A stretch of DNA of 64,000 nt from Agrocybe praecox (lineage: Eukaryota > Basidiomycota > Agaricomycetes > Agaricales > Agrocybaceae), in the NCBI GenBank assembly GCA_964017145.1, contig OZ024851.1, forward strand, positions 3,162,001 through 3,226,000, given 5' to 3'. Below the pieces are notes generated by a model. That model did no database searches, was not told the DNA's origin, and saw only the letters and a program-made list of their open reading frames with translations. Shown in pieces: positions 11,644 through 23,814 of this stretch (position 1 is its first letter; the number at the start of each line of letters is the position of its first letter). Both the position numbers and the translations under genes were made by a program.

Positions 11644-13941
11644 TTACACCTTCTTTGCAATTCTTTCACTCTTCCGTCTAACAGGTTGAAGAATCTTCTG
11701 AGCTTCCTTCAAAGCCACCATATCAGCGTTTGCTTTGCTTCGTGTTTTCTTGCTTCCGGTCGCTGCACGTGTAGAAACATTGCTCTGAGCTTGAGTAGAA
11801 ACAGAGTTTAAGGAAGACCCTTGCACGTCAGGTTGAGTCATGGACGCGGAATTAGCAGAAGACGCGTTAACATTACTTTGGGCAAACGACGCTGACTGTG
11901 AGAAAGGCGCGTCTAGAGGAGTTTGACCCTCCGCTGCAAGATGTGAGGAGGACGCGGCAACAGTAGGTTGAGGGATAGGAGGCGCGTCTAGCGGACCGGA
12001 AGACGCGGTAAAAGGAATTTGAGGGACAGCCGCTGATTGTGGGGAAAGTGCGTTTAGAGGAGTTTGACCATCCGATGCAAAATGTGAGGACGCGGTAAGA
12101 GTAGTTTGAGAGACAGACGCAGACTGTGAGAGAGACGCGTCTAGAGCGCGTGGACCCTCTGATGTCGAGTTTGAAGAAGACGCGGGAACACTAAATTGAG
12201 GAATAGACCCAAACTGTGAAGATGGCCCCTCTAGAGGGAGTGGTGGGACAGATGTTTCAACTGAGGAAGACGCGGTGACATCAGGTTCGGATTGAGACGC
12301 GCGGTCTTGTTGACTCGGATCCGCGTCGGTATGAGATGTCTTCGCCTGTGTTTTTTTCTTCCGCGTGCGTGGCTCTCGTGGCTCTCGTGGCTCTTGTGTC
12401 TCGGGGATCCCTGTAATGCTTTCAGGATAACTTGCGGGTACCAGGTCGGATGACTTTCGTGAAACTGTAATGTGCTCGAAGTGAAATACTTTGTAAAGTG
12501 ATGTGTACGTTTCCTGCCGGTGGAAAATATGTTCGAAAAACATTTGAAGGTCCTCTTTGGTGAGGTTCTCCGGTAGCTTTGACATGCCACCACTGGGAAT
12601 ACATTCAGGATCCACAAAATCCGAAGGCTTCTTCGCAATGGCTGCCCACGGAGGTTGTCTTGAAGAGCTCGAAGCCAGAGCTACAAGAGATCTGAGCGCC
12701 ATTGGAATAGTCGCGTGTTTCATGGATGCACGTACCAAAGTGTGTAGAAATATATTTCTTGTATAAATCTCTCAGCGCAGCTCGAGATTTCGCGTTGCTG
12801 CGCCAAGTTGCCTTCATACGCAGCAGCCCACCACTATCTTTTTCCCAACATTCCCCCTTCAGAGGAACAGCTTGAATTCCATCATACAATTGCATGCGGG
12901 CAACTGGAAATAAATCTGTAGCGATGCCACTCGGCGCGACAAGAGATGCTTGGTTTCCATTAGTCATGTGCTCCGCGTCTTCTTGACCGCGTTCTTGGGC
13001 CGCGTTCTGTAGCATATTTCTTAAGGCCACAAACCACTTGGCAATAGAACGATGCGCGTCTTCATAACCAGCGGGATCAAATTTCTTGAAGGACATTGAG
13101 TTGCCTAGCCCAAGTAATTCATGTATATGGTCATGACTAAATTAATATTAGCCCCCGTAGTTATGCTGTGGTCGCGTCTCTCACATTTTGACAACAGTTT
13201 CATCCTGCTTATTTTTAAAGATCAGAAAACTGATGGATAAAATATCCATTTCACAGAAATTCTTCCGCGCCGTGTCATTGAAGCGTGCGTTCCAATACTT
13301 GCCGCGTATTCTATCATATCATATCAATATTCCGCGTCTTTGAAAGGGAGGGGATACGTACTTGCGCTTCGTTTCCACATTGAGGCCATACCGCGCCCTA
13401 CGCGCTGCTTCACGTTCCACCTCTATTCTTTGCTCCTTTGGCAACTCTTTATAAAATTTTTTGATAGCGGACATACGCGCACCCAGATAGTTTTTGTGCG
13501 AGCCATTCGGGTTCTCGACACCCAAAGCCGCCGCGATTTTGGTATCAATCGCGTCTTGGTACATCTGATAAGTCACTTCCGTGAGCCTCACGCGGATTGT
13601 TGCAGAACCACTGGGTTTGGGCCGGTTGAGTCGCCAGTTGTTTACAGTGAATGCAGCAACACGCTACATTAAATTCAGCAGAAAGATACATGTCTCCAAC
13701 TGTCAAGACTAACCTTGATGTGGTGGCGAACATCTGATATTTGACCTATCTTGTTTTCCCAGTAGGCACAGATCAACGGGACGATCTTTTTCTTTGCCAA
13801 CAAACACCGCTCGTTAGGATCCGCGCATCGTCTGTATTCAGCCCGGAATGGTTTTGCAATACGCCGCTCTTGGTCATTCAATAGCCAGGGTATTGCAATC
13901 AAGATATCAGTGGGTTGTAACATGTTGGGAGTGAGGGACAT
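11644..13941 (-). CDS. KDZ-element accessory protein with Ser/Ala repeats
   Basis: Family unknown. Exons read on the minus strand are: from 13941 (MSLTPNMLQPTD) to about 13713; then RVAAFTVNNWRLNRP... to about 13365; possibly a short exon near 13310-13220; then 13100-12735 (GNSMSFKKFDPAGYEDA...); and 12685-11644. The N-terminal 250 residues look folded and rich in Trp, Tyr and Lys. The C-terminal half is low-complexity, with about 35-residue repeats built on ASSxxAxxGQTPLxA, and ends with a basic RRKSERIAKKV. It converges on the Zn-cluster gene with about 280 bp between the stops. Before the Plavaka insertion it was divergent from the KDZ transposase, only about 300 bp away. The intron between 13365 and 13100 is not resolved. 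Confidence 0.65.
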
Positions 13942-14133
13942 TGTTCTGTGCTATGGTAATGCATTGCATCCACTCTCAAGCTTATATATATCATCTCAAC
14001 TGCCTGATGTTCGCTAAGGAACACATGTTTGCGGAGAGGCTTTGTGTATTGCACATGTACATACACATGTTAGAAGTGCTTTTCACCGAGTACAATGATT
14101 TCAACACAAAGTAATAAGATGAAGTTGTATCTA

Positions 14134-14151
14134 CATCAGGAAAAACACTTT
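14134..14151 (+). repeat. Left terminal inverted repeat of the Plavaka unit
   Basis: The 18-bp CATCAGGAAAAACACTTT is preceded by TA and followed by CTTTGGAACC, which is also partly shared with the right end (CTTTGAAACC). The exact partner lies inverted at 52611-52628. Confidence 0.75.
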
Positions 14152-14703
14152 ACGTCTTTGGAACCTTGAGGAACCCCCAGGGTGCTATAAGGCAGTCAAG
14201 GTAGTCAAGGCAGCTTGGAGTCTAAAATAACCTGGGGGCCATGCCTTAGCCGATATTCATATCCCCGAGGTGTACTAAGGCAATTTAAAATGCGTTGAAG
14301 TACAAGTCGTCTTTTTTTAGTCTTAGGTGTTGGATGTCACAAATAGACACTTACTTAGTCTATTCGGCATCAAGGATTATCTGAGAATACATTTTTGTTA
14401 ATCAAGAATTTGTAGCCTTTGTATAGCTAGTAAATAAAATAGCGTCTTTGCCCTACTACTGGAAAACATAGAATCTACAAGAACCTCAAATGAGCCAAAT
14501 AATATCCAAGACCCTTTGAGTGCAAGTGTATACTCAAGGCCCTTTAAGTCTACTATACAGGTAATAGAGCCCTCAGGCATTCTCAGGCATCCCTCAGATT
14601 CAGCGCAAATTTGGGGTTACATAACAAAGGTTTATTAAAAATAGGCTACTACAGCCAGCGGATCAAGAAACAGGCAAGCATTTATACATAAAGAATGATG
14701 AAT
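14152..14703. repeat. Left sub-terminal region of the Plavaka unit
   Basis: There is no gene here. The short motif CAAGGC/GCCTTG and related forms (CTCAAGG, CCTCAGG, AGTCAAGG) recur more than ten times in both orientations, for example at 14190-14215 and 14530-14600. The same motif family fills 52400-52560 at the other end. This looks like an array of transposase-binding sites. The 3' end of the DUF6532-like gene abuts it. Confidence 0.6.
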
Positions 14704-16770
14704 TTAAAGCGACATATTGACCACAGATCTAGCACTAATAATATCTGCATCGGTTGTATTGATGGTGGATGGAGTGGATGGGGAAAGAGGACTGCCAGCA
14801 GGTTTGCCAAGGGCCGATTTTGCAGATGCTTCCAAAAAGTCGAGATCGACACCATCAAATTCCTCCTCAGGAGAACCAGCTCCGCCACTAGGAGAGGTTT
14901 GTGCACTATGGTAAAATTAGTAACATCCATATAGAAAATTTGATTCCTACTTACCGAATTTTGGCATACATGCTCTCTTCAAGGTGCCGCGCATAACTTG
15001 GGGACTTGTCCTGAAGAATCTTGTATGCCTTTGCATGATGAGTGTATCTGTATACCGTAAAAGGTTAAACAGAGATAATAATAATAAAATCATATTAGCT
15101 ACCGCTCACTGCAATTGTCCTCACTAAAGTGAATATTGGTCTTGGCTCCCGTTGCCCAGCACCTCAAGCAGTGTTCAATCTGACAAAAAAATTAATGAAT
15201 AAAAAAGAAAAGGCAAATATGTAGACATACACAAGTGACGGTCAGGATTATGACCCGTGGAAAAATACGCTGTCCAGCCACCATGGCGTTATATGCACCT
15301 TGGTCGCTTCTGCTTTTCCCAAACCACTGTATGCGTATGATATGGGCTATAATGGGATGGGAAAAGGGTAGATGCTTGTTATGTGTTTCATTCTGGTATA
15401 TATATAAGAAATTAGTGAAAAGCTTAATAGAAAAAAAGATACTTGCGTCGATGTCAAGCTCGCCAAATTTGAAATGACCAGCCGTGATCAACCATCTGAC
15501 TTTCTTTTGGATGTTGTTTGGATCCATGAACTCTCCACCAATCTTATAATAGCTTGAGATATGCTCAGAGGTCTTGAGAGCGAGTGAACTGGTCAGATGG
15601 CCCCTTCCGTAAGACGCCTACATGAAACTTAGTCAGTTATCCACTTAAAAATATAAATAATACTGCACGTATGTCATCAAGGCCTCCAATATGTCCTTGT
15701 TGTCAGAGTCAGTAAGCCTTCTCATAATAGCGATTAAGGTGGGCTTGGAGGTTGAGGAATCAGCCCTAGCGGCCTGCTTGATCATGGACATGGACTGCTT
15801 GTAACGTTCGAGGGCGTCTTTTGGTGGGTAAGCTTCTTCAAGAGCAGCTTGCTGGCGGAAATAGGCCTTTGCAGCTATTGCCAAATGCAAGACTTCCTTA
15901 TCAAAGTCACCCTCAACAACCTTTCCTGATCTTGGACGGTCGGCAGTGGTGTCATTGGACATGCGAGCACGTCTTGCACGTGTTTTCTTTTCAGGTGCTT
16001 TTTGCGTATATATCTAGATAATTCCAGTGAGCAGTAGATGTCAAATGAATGAAGGAACATACGCCATTCATGAATAACTCATTATTTGGTGCACCAGAAG
16101 GTAGCGGCTCATCCTCAAGCTCTTCATCATCTTGATTTTCGTCATCTTTATCTTCCTCAGAGTCAGATTGAGGGAAACTCTTTTGGCCGTCAACTGAGCC
16201 TGTATCTGAGTACTGGTCAGCATCATCCTCCCCACTAAGATCTTTGGCCAAGTCCATTTCTTCGTGAGAGAGATTATCGGCTGTACCCCTGCTTTTCTTC
16301 TTAGCGGGACCAGAAGCTTCCTCTTCTTCGTCCCCACTAACTTCTGTGTTTTCGGTGGCTTTTCGCTTGAGCTTGGGATCTTGATTGTCATCCGATGAAT
16401 CAGATTCCGAGTCTTGTTCAAGCATAGAAGCATTAATATCTCGGCTCGCTAGTAAACAGATTGTGTCAATTAAGAGAAGCACACATTATATATATTTACC
16501 TTGGTCTGAGGCATTTTTGGCTTGCTGATGACTTTTTTTTTTTTTGTCAGCGAGAGCGCGCACCAATCTTTCTTCTTCCAGCGTGAGCCCATGTTGAGAA
16601 GGTTGTGGTGTTGATGGAGGTGGAAGAGCTGATTTCTGTTTTGACGTAGAACCAGTTGTGGTTTTCTTTTTAGAAACAGTATTCTTGCTTGTCTTTTTGA
16701 CTTTTACCCCTGAAGAACGCACAGGCGACTGAGATCCTGAGCGTGCAGAGCGCCTTGTCTGAGATACCAT
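14704..16770 (-). CDS. DUF6532-like protein of the Plavaka/TET unit
   Basis: This is a multi-exon minus-strand gene starting at 16770 (MVSQTRRSARSGSQSP). The first third is basic and Ser/Lys-rich, then a strongly acidic stretch follows (about residues 95-190, many Asp and Glu). A folded C-terminal part includes PFSHPIIAHIIRIQWFG, a FPRVIILTV helix and a FSEDN...YTHHAKAY segment. That order (F-HP-I--II--QWF, then helix, then F----Y--H) resembles the DUF6532 family common in Agaricomycetes, often near transposons. The role is unknown. The model needs about seven short introns (for example 16441-16499 and 15605-15660) and ends at 14704. It lies directly downstream of the TET/JBP gene on the same strand with about 170 bp between them. 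Confidence 0.6.
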
Positions 16771-16943
16771 TATTATAAGGAGAGTATGGGGAGAAATAAA
16801 GTATAAAGTGAAGAATTTTAAGTAGTCGACAGCGAGGTTGAACTTAAAAGGAGCAGGCATAAACTTGTTTCAGGTTCAAATCATGTACAAACAAAAAAAT
16901 CCAAAATAACAAAGCAAAATATAATTTATTCGAGAGACTTATA

Positions 16944-18421
16944 TCAGGCATTCAGATTGACAAAATACATATTATCGGCCCAACCATTGAACCTCTCCTT
17001 GATCCAGGACTCCGCTTCTTTATCAGCATGAAAAACCAATGATGCGCGTAAACCATTGAAGGGCTGGTTTAAGTGGCTAACCTTGTGCGATCTGAAAAGC
17101 ATGTAGTCACCGTTTCTTCCTTTGATTGACAGTCCATATTCGTAGAAAGAAGTTCCACCTCCAATACATTCAGAGATGACAAGAACGCCGCATACATGCC
17201 AGTCATTCCAGTCCCTGTGGATGCTAGTCATACAGTTGAGATTGATAACGAGGCTTGAGAAAGGTTCCATGGGCGCTATTTCATTGTCGGGAAGAGAGTC
17301 AACATATTCCTGCAGGATTTTGGCGACATCAGGAAGGAGGTGTTCCATCTGGATATACGGTTAGGAGAAAAATTGACATACATCAAAATAGACGTACCTC
17401 TACTTTCTGCCACTCGAGAACGTCTACAAAGGCAGAACAAAGCTGGTTGTACTCATCGATGTTGGCGTTCAGCTCTTTAGAGCCACGAGGAATAAACAAA
17501 TAAGGATTTGGAGCATTTTTGGCATGTTGGCGTATCAGTTGGGTGGGATGAATATCTGTTGGAGCATCTGTGCCCTTGACAAAAAAAATTAAAATTCGAC
17601 AAAAATAATATATGCATAATCTCAATCTCACCTTTGCAGAGAAACGGTTATAGAGGCTGCAGTGAATACTCTTGTATCGATAGCCCAGATCAGCGGCAAA
17701 AGTGTTTGTATCTGTAAACACAGAAGGCCATACTGCCTGAAGATCGCCGACAAGATTTTCCCGCAGGTAATCTGGCATAGATGTATCAAGGATCATTATA
17801 AAGTTACCGTTTTTGTCGTTTATACGGAGGTCCATATCTCTATACAAGACAAGGTCAATACTATCATTGGTGAACATATAATGCTTACTTCTCTAAGATT
17901 GCAGGATCAAGGCAGATATACCTATCCTCCTCCATTTTTCCTGATTTGAGTTGATCAACGAGCATCTTCTCAAATTCAGCCAAAGACGTTGGTGTTTCAC
18001 CTCTTTCTACCAAATCCCGCTGTTTCGCAGTGAATTGGAGACCTTGTAACATATTTCCACGTTCAAGAGGGTAAGTCTTGTTCTGGGGCAAATCCGGGTC
18101 GTATGCAGTGTTGATGATATGAAGTTTGCGGTTTTGACGTTCATAAACTTTCTGACATGGCAAGAGAGGAAGCTGACGAGGTGGGGGCGAGTATGAATCA
18201 TCATCATCATCCCGTTTAGAACCCACATCAAATTCAAGAGGTGTAAGAGAGTGAAGTAAAGGAGTAAAAGAAGAGAGAGGGCCTGCCAATGGTGATGATG
18301 CGCGAAGGGTAGGAGATGAAGCTGAGGAAGATGCGTATGATCTGAAGGATGTGGATCTTTGGAAATTTATTGGAAGTAAAAGTGGATCGAGATCGTCTAA
18401 CCCTTCTTCAAGATCAGGCAT
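16944..18421 (-). CDS. TET/JBP-type 2-oxoglutarate/Fe(II) dioxygenase
   Basis: Enzymes of this family oxidise 5-methylcytosine (TET) or thymine (JBP) in DNA and are expanded in basidiomycetes together with KDZ and Plavaka transposons. Four exons are evident, about 18421-17886, 17844-17637, 17570-17400 and 17348-16944, for some 440 residues. The C-terminal exon has the double-stranded beta-helix signature. HRDWND gives the His-x-Asp iron ligands, GGTSFYEYGL and GDYMLFRS form the central strands, and HKVSHLN...GLRASLVFH holds the distal His and the 2-oxoglutarate-binding Arg. The upstream exon SIHCSLYNRFSAKGTDAP is also typical of fungal members. The N-terminus is Ser/Pro-rich and variable. All the expected catalytic residues appear present and no internal stop is needed, so it is probably functional. 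Substrate is inferred from the family, not from sequence. Confidence 0.85.
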
Positions 18422-18537
18422 AGTGTAGAGAGGTGGAAAACATGAAGCCCAGGCGTCTCTGTTTCGTGATTTTGGGTCTTTGATAAATGAGCTATGTTCA
18501 CGTTTAGTGAGATTCAGCCTTTATTCTGGCGGGTGAC

Positions 18538-20240
18538 TTACTTATTATGAAAAGAGGCAAAGTAGGCTTGCGATGCAACAAAGTCTTGACAGTTGACTGT
18601 TGATGAACAGCCGAAGTCTTGCTGAAGTTTGAGAGAGAGGTGCGTGTCTATAGTCATTGGCCACATTTCCCTCAGATATGATATCCAAGGGATAATTGTG
18701 TCGTAAACCTTTCTTCCAATACGCTGCTCTGATTTATTTATTTAAGCATGCTAATATCTCATAGAAAATGTTTGCACGTACTCTGATCAGGATTCATAAT
18801 GATATCGGCCAGACGGTCAATACCACTTGCAGTATCTCTCACGATTGCGGTCTTGGAACTTGATGCAGCGAGCAGTAGCAAGAAATACACGCTTCCTACA
18901 CAAGTATTTAATAAAGATTCATTATCAATCAAAATAAACAAAATACCTGCTTCTGCAAGTTTGGCGAAGTGCAGGGCTGCTTTCCGGTCTGCTTTGAATG
19001 TATCAAAGGAACGTATTTCCTTAGACTTAGTGTCTATTCCTGCATTTGTCATGTTCTATATTTGCTCGCGATTAAACTTCATCTGGCGTAAGCTACACAA
19101 GAAAGCATAAGTCAAGAATAATTTTGAGAACAAAGAATAATATACCTTCGAATCTTTGCCTCTAACTGAATAAGAGAAATCATAGACATAAAAAGGTTCA
19201 CAACCTCATTTCCCTTGTGCTGAACGTAACGTTTGGTCAACTGTGCAACGGTGGCACCATTTTCACAGAGTCCTCCTTCCTGGATAGGTACAACACCTTC
19301 GAGTGCTGATTGAAAACTTTGAATAAAATTTTCGTTTAAAAGGAAATCCAACGACTTCTTCTTGCATATATCAAACGACACTTTGATCATTAGTGGTGAT
19401 AAATTTTCCTCTCGAGCTGGAAGAGGAGGGTCCTGTTGCTCAATCCACGGTCCCTTGTTGCCTTGGGTGATAGGAGCAATATTCGCCTCTTCAGCCTCAT
19501 GTCCCACCTCTCTTCCTTGTCCAGCCTCCTCCTCCTCCTCCTCTTCCTCCTCCTCCTCCTCCTCTTTCTCCTCCTCCTCCTCTTCATGATTTCCAGCCCC
19601 AGCCCCAGCCACAGCCACTTCCTCCCCTTCTCCCGTCTCCCTTCCTTCCTCTCCCTCTTCCTTGTCTCTCGTCCCCTCACTAGGCCCTCCTTCCTCCTGC
19701 TCCTCTGATCCAGCTTCTTCCTCACTGTCTTCACTATCTGTATCCACGCCACGTTCATTTTCTAGCCTCTCCTCATGTTCTTCCTGCTCATGCTGCATGG
19801 CAATTGCTCTAACTTGATTTCGTCGTGCCCGTCTAAGTTCCTCGCAGTTTCTGTTAACTCCCAGTAGAAAATTCACTACTTGAGGTTGAGCATTGTCACC
19901 ATTTCCGTGTCCACCCCCACGTCCATTCCCACGTCCACCCCCACGACCGCGCCCACGACCACCGTTTTGCCTATGACCATGACCGCGCCCACTATTTTGA
20001 CCATGTTGCTCAGCTTGATTGACTGAAGTAACAATATAAGTTCATTTCAATATCAATGAATAAGCTAAACATACCTTGATCTGCTACAGGGTGGATGGTT
20101 TCGGTTGCTTCAACCAGACTATCCAAGACACTGACGATTTCTTCTTCTTGATCTTCAGTCAAATCATCATTTTGACGATGGCCAGATACAGCTGCAATGA
20201 CCATACTAAGCTGGGCTTCCGTGAGTAAGACATGGTGCAT
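18538..20240 (-). CDS. Acidic/RGG-rich protein upstream of TET/JBP
   Basis: No family was recognised. The gene begins at 20240 (MHHVLLTEAQLSMV) and ends at the TAA at 18540. Exons read are about 20240-20075, 20030-19145, 19055-18945, 18890-18780 and 18715-18538. It has a short N-terminal helix region, then an RGG/RGHG-rich stretch (about 20000-19890) of the kind that binds nucleic acid. A very acidic tract follows in which Glu makes up most of about 50 residues (19590-19500). The C-terminal 250 residues appear folded, with helices and few charged runs. Same strand and order as the TET/JBP gene, about 120 bp apart. A nucleic-acid-binding or histone-binding partner of the dioxygenase is only a guess. 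Confidence 0.55.
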
Positions 20241-20963
20241 GCTGAAGTAAATAGAGATAGATTTCACAGTGTAGAAGGTAATACTACAGTGTTGGTTAAG
20301 TACAAGATGCGAGTGTCGTGCATCATGCCTTCCACAAGGCATTTCATGACGAGTCGCAGGCAGGTGATCTATCTATATTCAGCATATCTTTGGCTTATTA
20401 TAGCACTCGAGATTCGGAATGATAATTGGCATGAGCGAGTCTTCAATATTGATGTCGATTCCTGGGAAGCAGAAGCGGAGGTGGAAATGGGTGAAAGATA
20501 GTGTCATGGTTGAGATATCGCATACATTCAATTTGGGAAGTGGAAGTGGAGGCGGAAATTAGTGTTGTGGTTGAGATATCGCATACATTCAATTTGGATG
20601 CAGAATGATGGCTGCCTGAGATTCACGGATCGGCCTACCAGGTTTGCGTATTAGCGAGGGTAAGCACAAGTTTGGGCTTGATATCTTTATTCAGTGAGTT
20701 TTAGCACAGGTATAGCTTGATTACAACATACACACTGAGAAAGTCCTTCCTGTCCTCACTCCTGCAAGTCCAACCCCAGAACAACACCCTCCGGTTATGA
20801 ATTCGAAAGATTGTGGTATATCTACCATCATTTTATGAACTAAACATGTTGAAGGCGAAAGTGTGAATTAGTTTGTACGCACCGTGTTGAGCTTCAAGAT
20901 GTGGCAAGCTGCAAGGATCGTGCTGCAACCAGCAGAAGACGCGGAGATGTGTGACTGGTTGAC
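20241..20963. repeat. Promoter-side spacer with a short direct repeat
   Basis: No gene is seen. GGTTGAGATATCGCATACAT with the following TCAATTTGG occurs twice, near 20508 and 20568, as part of an imperfect 60-bp direct duplication. The region lies upstream of the acidic/RGG gene and ends at the first 40-bp palindrome. Confidence 0.5.
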
Positions 20964-21003
20964 GTGACAGAAATCGGATAGGTACCTACCCAATCTTTGT
21001 CAC
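20964..21003. repeat. 40-bp palindrome, copy 1
   Basis: An imperfect inverted repeat with no loop, centred on GGTACC. The left arm is GTGACAGAAATCGGATAGGT and the right arm, read inverted, is GTGACAAAGATTGGGTAGGT. It separates the TET/JBP gene group from the cellular-fragment mosaic to its right. Confidence 0.8.
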
Positions 21004-21510
21004 AACCAATACAGCTCCAAAGTAATTCTATTTGATAACAAAAGACTGAGATTATGAAACAGTTTTAGAAGAAGGAACAAATAATAGAGGGGTTAAAGAA
21101 AAATGAAAGTAGCAAGGCATTTGGTCCAATGCGAGTGGGAAAAAAACGAGCGAGGTAGCGTGTACATGTGCTGGCCGTATGCAATGCGCGAATAATTACA
21201 GTTGTTGATAACGAAGAGTTGTAATAAAAAAGTTGGTCTTGATTGTGGCACATAGAATTATGGGGCTTGGACAACGTGGACAAGGGGTAAAATAGATAAA
21301 TAACAAGAATTAGAGCAAGCAGTGGAATTTTTTGAACAAAGAAAAAAAGCATTGGGTTGCGTGTGACTAGTTGACTTCGGAAGGAAGAACATAATATGAT
21401 AATATGCGAGCTTGGGAGCGACCCTTCCCAACACCAATAGACCTTCCCATGCCACACCATATTTCTTTGCAAACAGAGCGCGCGAGCAAGAGTGCGAGGA
21501 CTAGATGACA

Positions 21511-23000
21511 CTAATGCGCTGGTACAACGTAAGCAACAGCAAGGGCACGAAAACCACGCATGATGTACTCCTCAACATCCTTATACACAGCATCAACCTG
21601 CTCAGCAACCACTACACCCGACCTATCGAACCCTCCCAACGGACAACTCTTAAATCTCGTTCCTTTCACACTTGCGCCGCCAGCACTGCTCGCTTCTGTC
21701 GATTTTGATATCGAAGGAACATTCATCGCAGGTGCTCCAAGGGGCGAAGGTATTGACAAGGTATTCGATGTGCCTGTTCCTCCTCCAGCACCAGCACCAG
21801 GGCCGACGACTACCCCATCCTTCCCATAACTATGTGATGTATTCGTACTCAAGCTAGGTGCAGGACTAGGTGCAGCAGCAACAGCAGTACCTTCAGCCAT
21901 GGAAGCAGATGGTGGGTTCAATCCAAGGAGCACCGCGCCCGGAGTTTGTCCATGCGCAGTCACAAGCCTTCGTTTCCGATCCAACAAAATCGCCTCCAAC
22001 AGCAAAGCAGGTGAAGTACTACCCGATGGGGCTTTATCTAGTTCATGAGATCAAACAGCTGGAAGCAGGGTAACTTCTGGCTGTACGACTGGGCTCGAAG
22101 GATACGATATCGACGACGACATGGCAGGTAGCGTCTTGCTCTTCCCATCCACACCGAGTGAAGGCGCCTTTAGAGCTGCCGCCACTGCAAACGTCATAGG
22201 TAACAAAGTTGTTCCTACTCCAGAATCCGAAGACGAGGCACTGTTATGTTGCTCCAAGATGATGGAAGGAGGACTGCATCCTATGCTCCTGACCAGTTCG
22301 GGCATGTGTGTAGGGGGCGAACTTGCAGCTTGTGCTTCCTTTGGCCTATCATCAATTCGGACGGTCTTGCCAGTAGAAACGACAGCTTCTGGCATGCGAC
22401 TGCTGCGTAGGCCAGAAACAACAAACGAATCAAACGAATCTGGCTCCAAATGCACTGTGATATTGGCCAAGCAGGTTAGGTGATAGTTCCGAATCAGGAG
22501 TGTCAGCGTAATTGGAATGTGCAATTTGGCTTGGGGCGGCACGTCCAGTAGGGCGACTAAACCATCTAGCGGTGGCCGTAGCGTAGGTAATGGGAAGTAA
22601 CTGACGGTTTCAGACCCAAATTTGCCGTTCAGAAGCACCCTAAGATAATCGATTAACTCTAGTCATTCTCCCAGCTCAAGCAATTTATTACCGGCGCCAG
22701 GTAATCACGTATTGTCCAGGACCCGCAACGCCTTCTTGTGGAGCGACATGGTCTTCCATGGCGAAGCTAATCCAACAATTCGCAGAAAACTCATCCCCAG
22801 CGATGTATTCTGGAAATGGTAGGAGTTTTGGCTGAACAGCACGAGAAGAACACTAGTCGCTGGGGGAAGGAAGATGAGTCGCTCCTCCGAGAACACGTCG
22901 GGGTATAGTCGGCCCAGTCCTTCCACCTTGTTGCGAACCTTGTCTTGCGCAGCTTGGTCTGAAGAATGTTGTTTAGTGTCATCAACCCAGCACGAGCGGA
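21511..23000 (-). pseudogene. TRAPPC11 3' part joined to an unknown tail
   Basis: TRAPPC11 (Foie gras/Gryzun) is a subunit of the TRAPPIII vesicle-tethering complex. Two exon blocks of its C-terminal Gryzun region are visible. 22970-22700 holds ERLIFLPPATSVLLVLFSQN. 22638-22430 holds NGKFGSETVSYFPLPTLRPP, then a LHIPITLTLLIRNYHLT strand and ANITVHLEPDSFDSFVVSGL. After that the reading frame continues into Ser-rich sequence unlike TRAPPC11, meets a TGA at 22053-22051 and goes on in the same frame to 21511. The last 25 residues (DVEEYIMRGFRALAVAY) resemble a plasma-membrane H+-ATPase segment, but that match is short and uncertain. The TRAPPC11 identification is from recall of family motifs. Confidence 0.55.
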
Positions 23001-23016
23001 ATAGACTCACTGTCTC

Positions 23017-23280
23017 TTTCCCCTGACCCAACATAGTAGCAGAAAGCAGCTTGTACCTGTACTTCCCACTGACAAGATCCACTGCTTTCAAGAAGATCGC
23101 AGCGCGGTCGCTCCAAGGCAAGCTCTCCCAGTCTGCTTTGGCAGCAAGTGCGCCATCGATGGCCTTCGCAACAGTAGCTTCGTCAGCTTCATGGTAGGTG
23201 CACAAGTGACGTGCATGATCGTGAGGCGTGGGTTGTTTCGCAATTTTGCCTGTCTTTATCTTCGTTGGTGATCAAAAGGC
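23017..23280 (-). pseudogene. P5C dehydrogenase fragment
   Basis: Delta-1-pyrroline-5-carboxylate dehydrogenase is the mitochondrial enzyme that makes glutamate in proline catabolism. The piece reads IKTGKIAKQPTPHDHAR, then TYHEADEATVAKAIDGALAA, then DRAAIFLKAVDLVSGKYRY and TMLGQGK. This matches an N-terminal part of the aldehyde-dehydrogenase fold. The family's next residues (NAWQAEIDAAAE) are missing. Instead the frame reaches a GTGAGT donor, beyond which TRAPPC11 sequence resumes. Only about 85 of some 550 residues are present, so this is a fragment caught between TRAPPC11 exons. It carries no catalytic Cys or Glu. Confidence 0.75.
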
Positions 23281-23814
23281 TCGTCGCGGCCGTCAATACG
23301 GAGATATCGTCCTCGCCATTTCAGCCATTCCTGTTGACTGAGATGCTCATCGTTGAAGTTGCGCTGTCCAAGAAAGTCGAGGTTGACATGGAGAACGAAG
23401 GTGTGACAGTGGACACGAATGAAATCCTTAGGGGACTGTAATGATTGTCAGTAAGGTACATAAAGCGCAATAGGACTGTTTACCTTATGAATGACAATCA
23501 GATCGTATGTTCCTAGCAACCCCGACCGGTGACAGTGCCACAACGATAGCTTGTCATGGAATAAAAATCATCCCGAACGCAAATCGCCGGTCATGTTGGT
23601 TTCGAAGCGTTTGTCTCAGATATATAGCAAGTTGAATTAGGGAGAAAGGTGCGTGAGCCTAGAAAATCAAAAAGGGAAATGGTTTGTAATCCGGGCGTCA
23701 GCGGCCCGGCGTGTTGATTTAGACATGGGCCAAAAAATCGTAGGGATTATCGAATATAAGAAAACTTGACCTCCTGACGGAGGACTCGTAATCCAATTAA
23801 CTACGACAAACTTC

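Noticed and set aside
19362..19758. Plus-strand Ser/Leu-rich frame and minus-strand Arg/Lys-rich frame
   Set aside because: Both are other-frame readings of the poly-Glu tract of the acidic/RGG gene.
21065..21511. 148-codon hydrophobic minus-strand frame
   Set aside because: Composition is that of AT-rich 3' flanking DNA, there is no domain, and it starts right where the chimeric TRAPPC11 tail ends.
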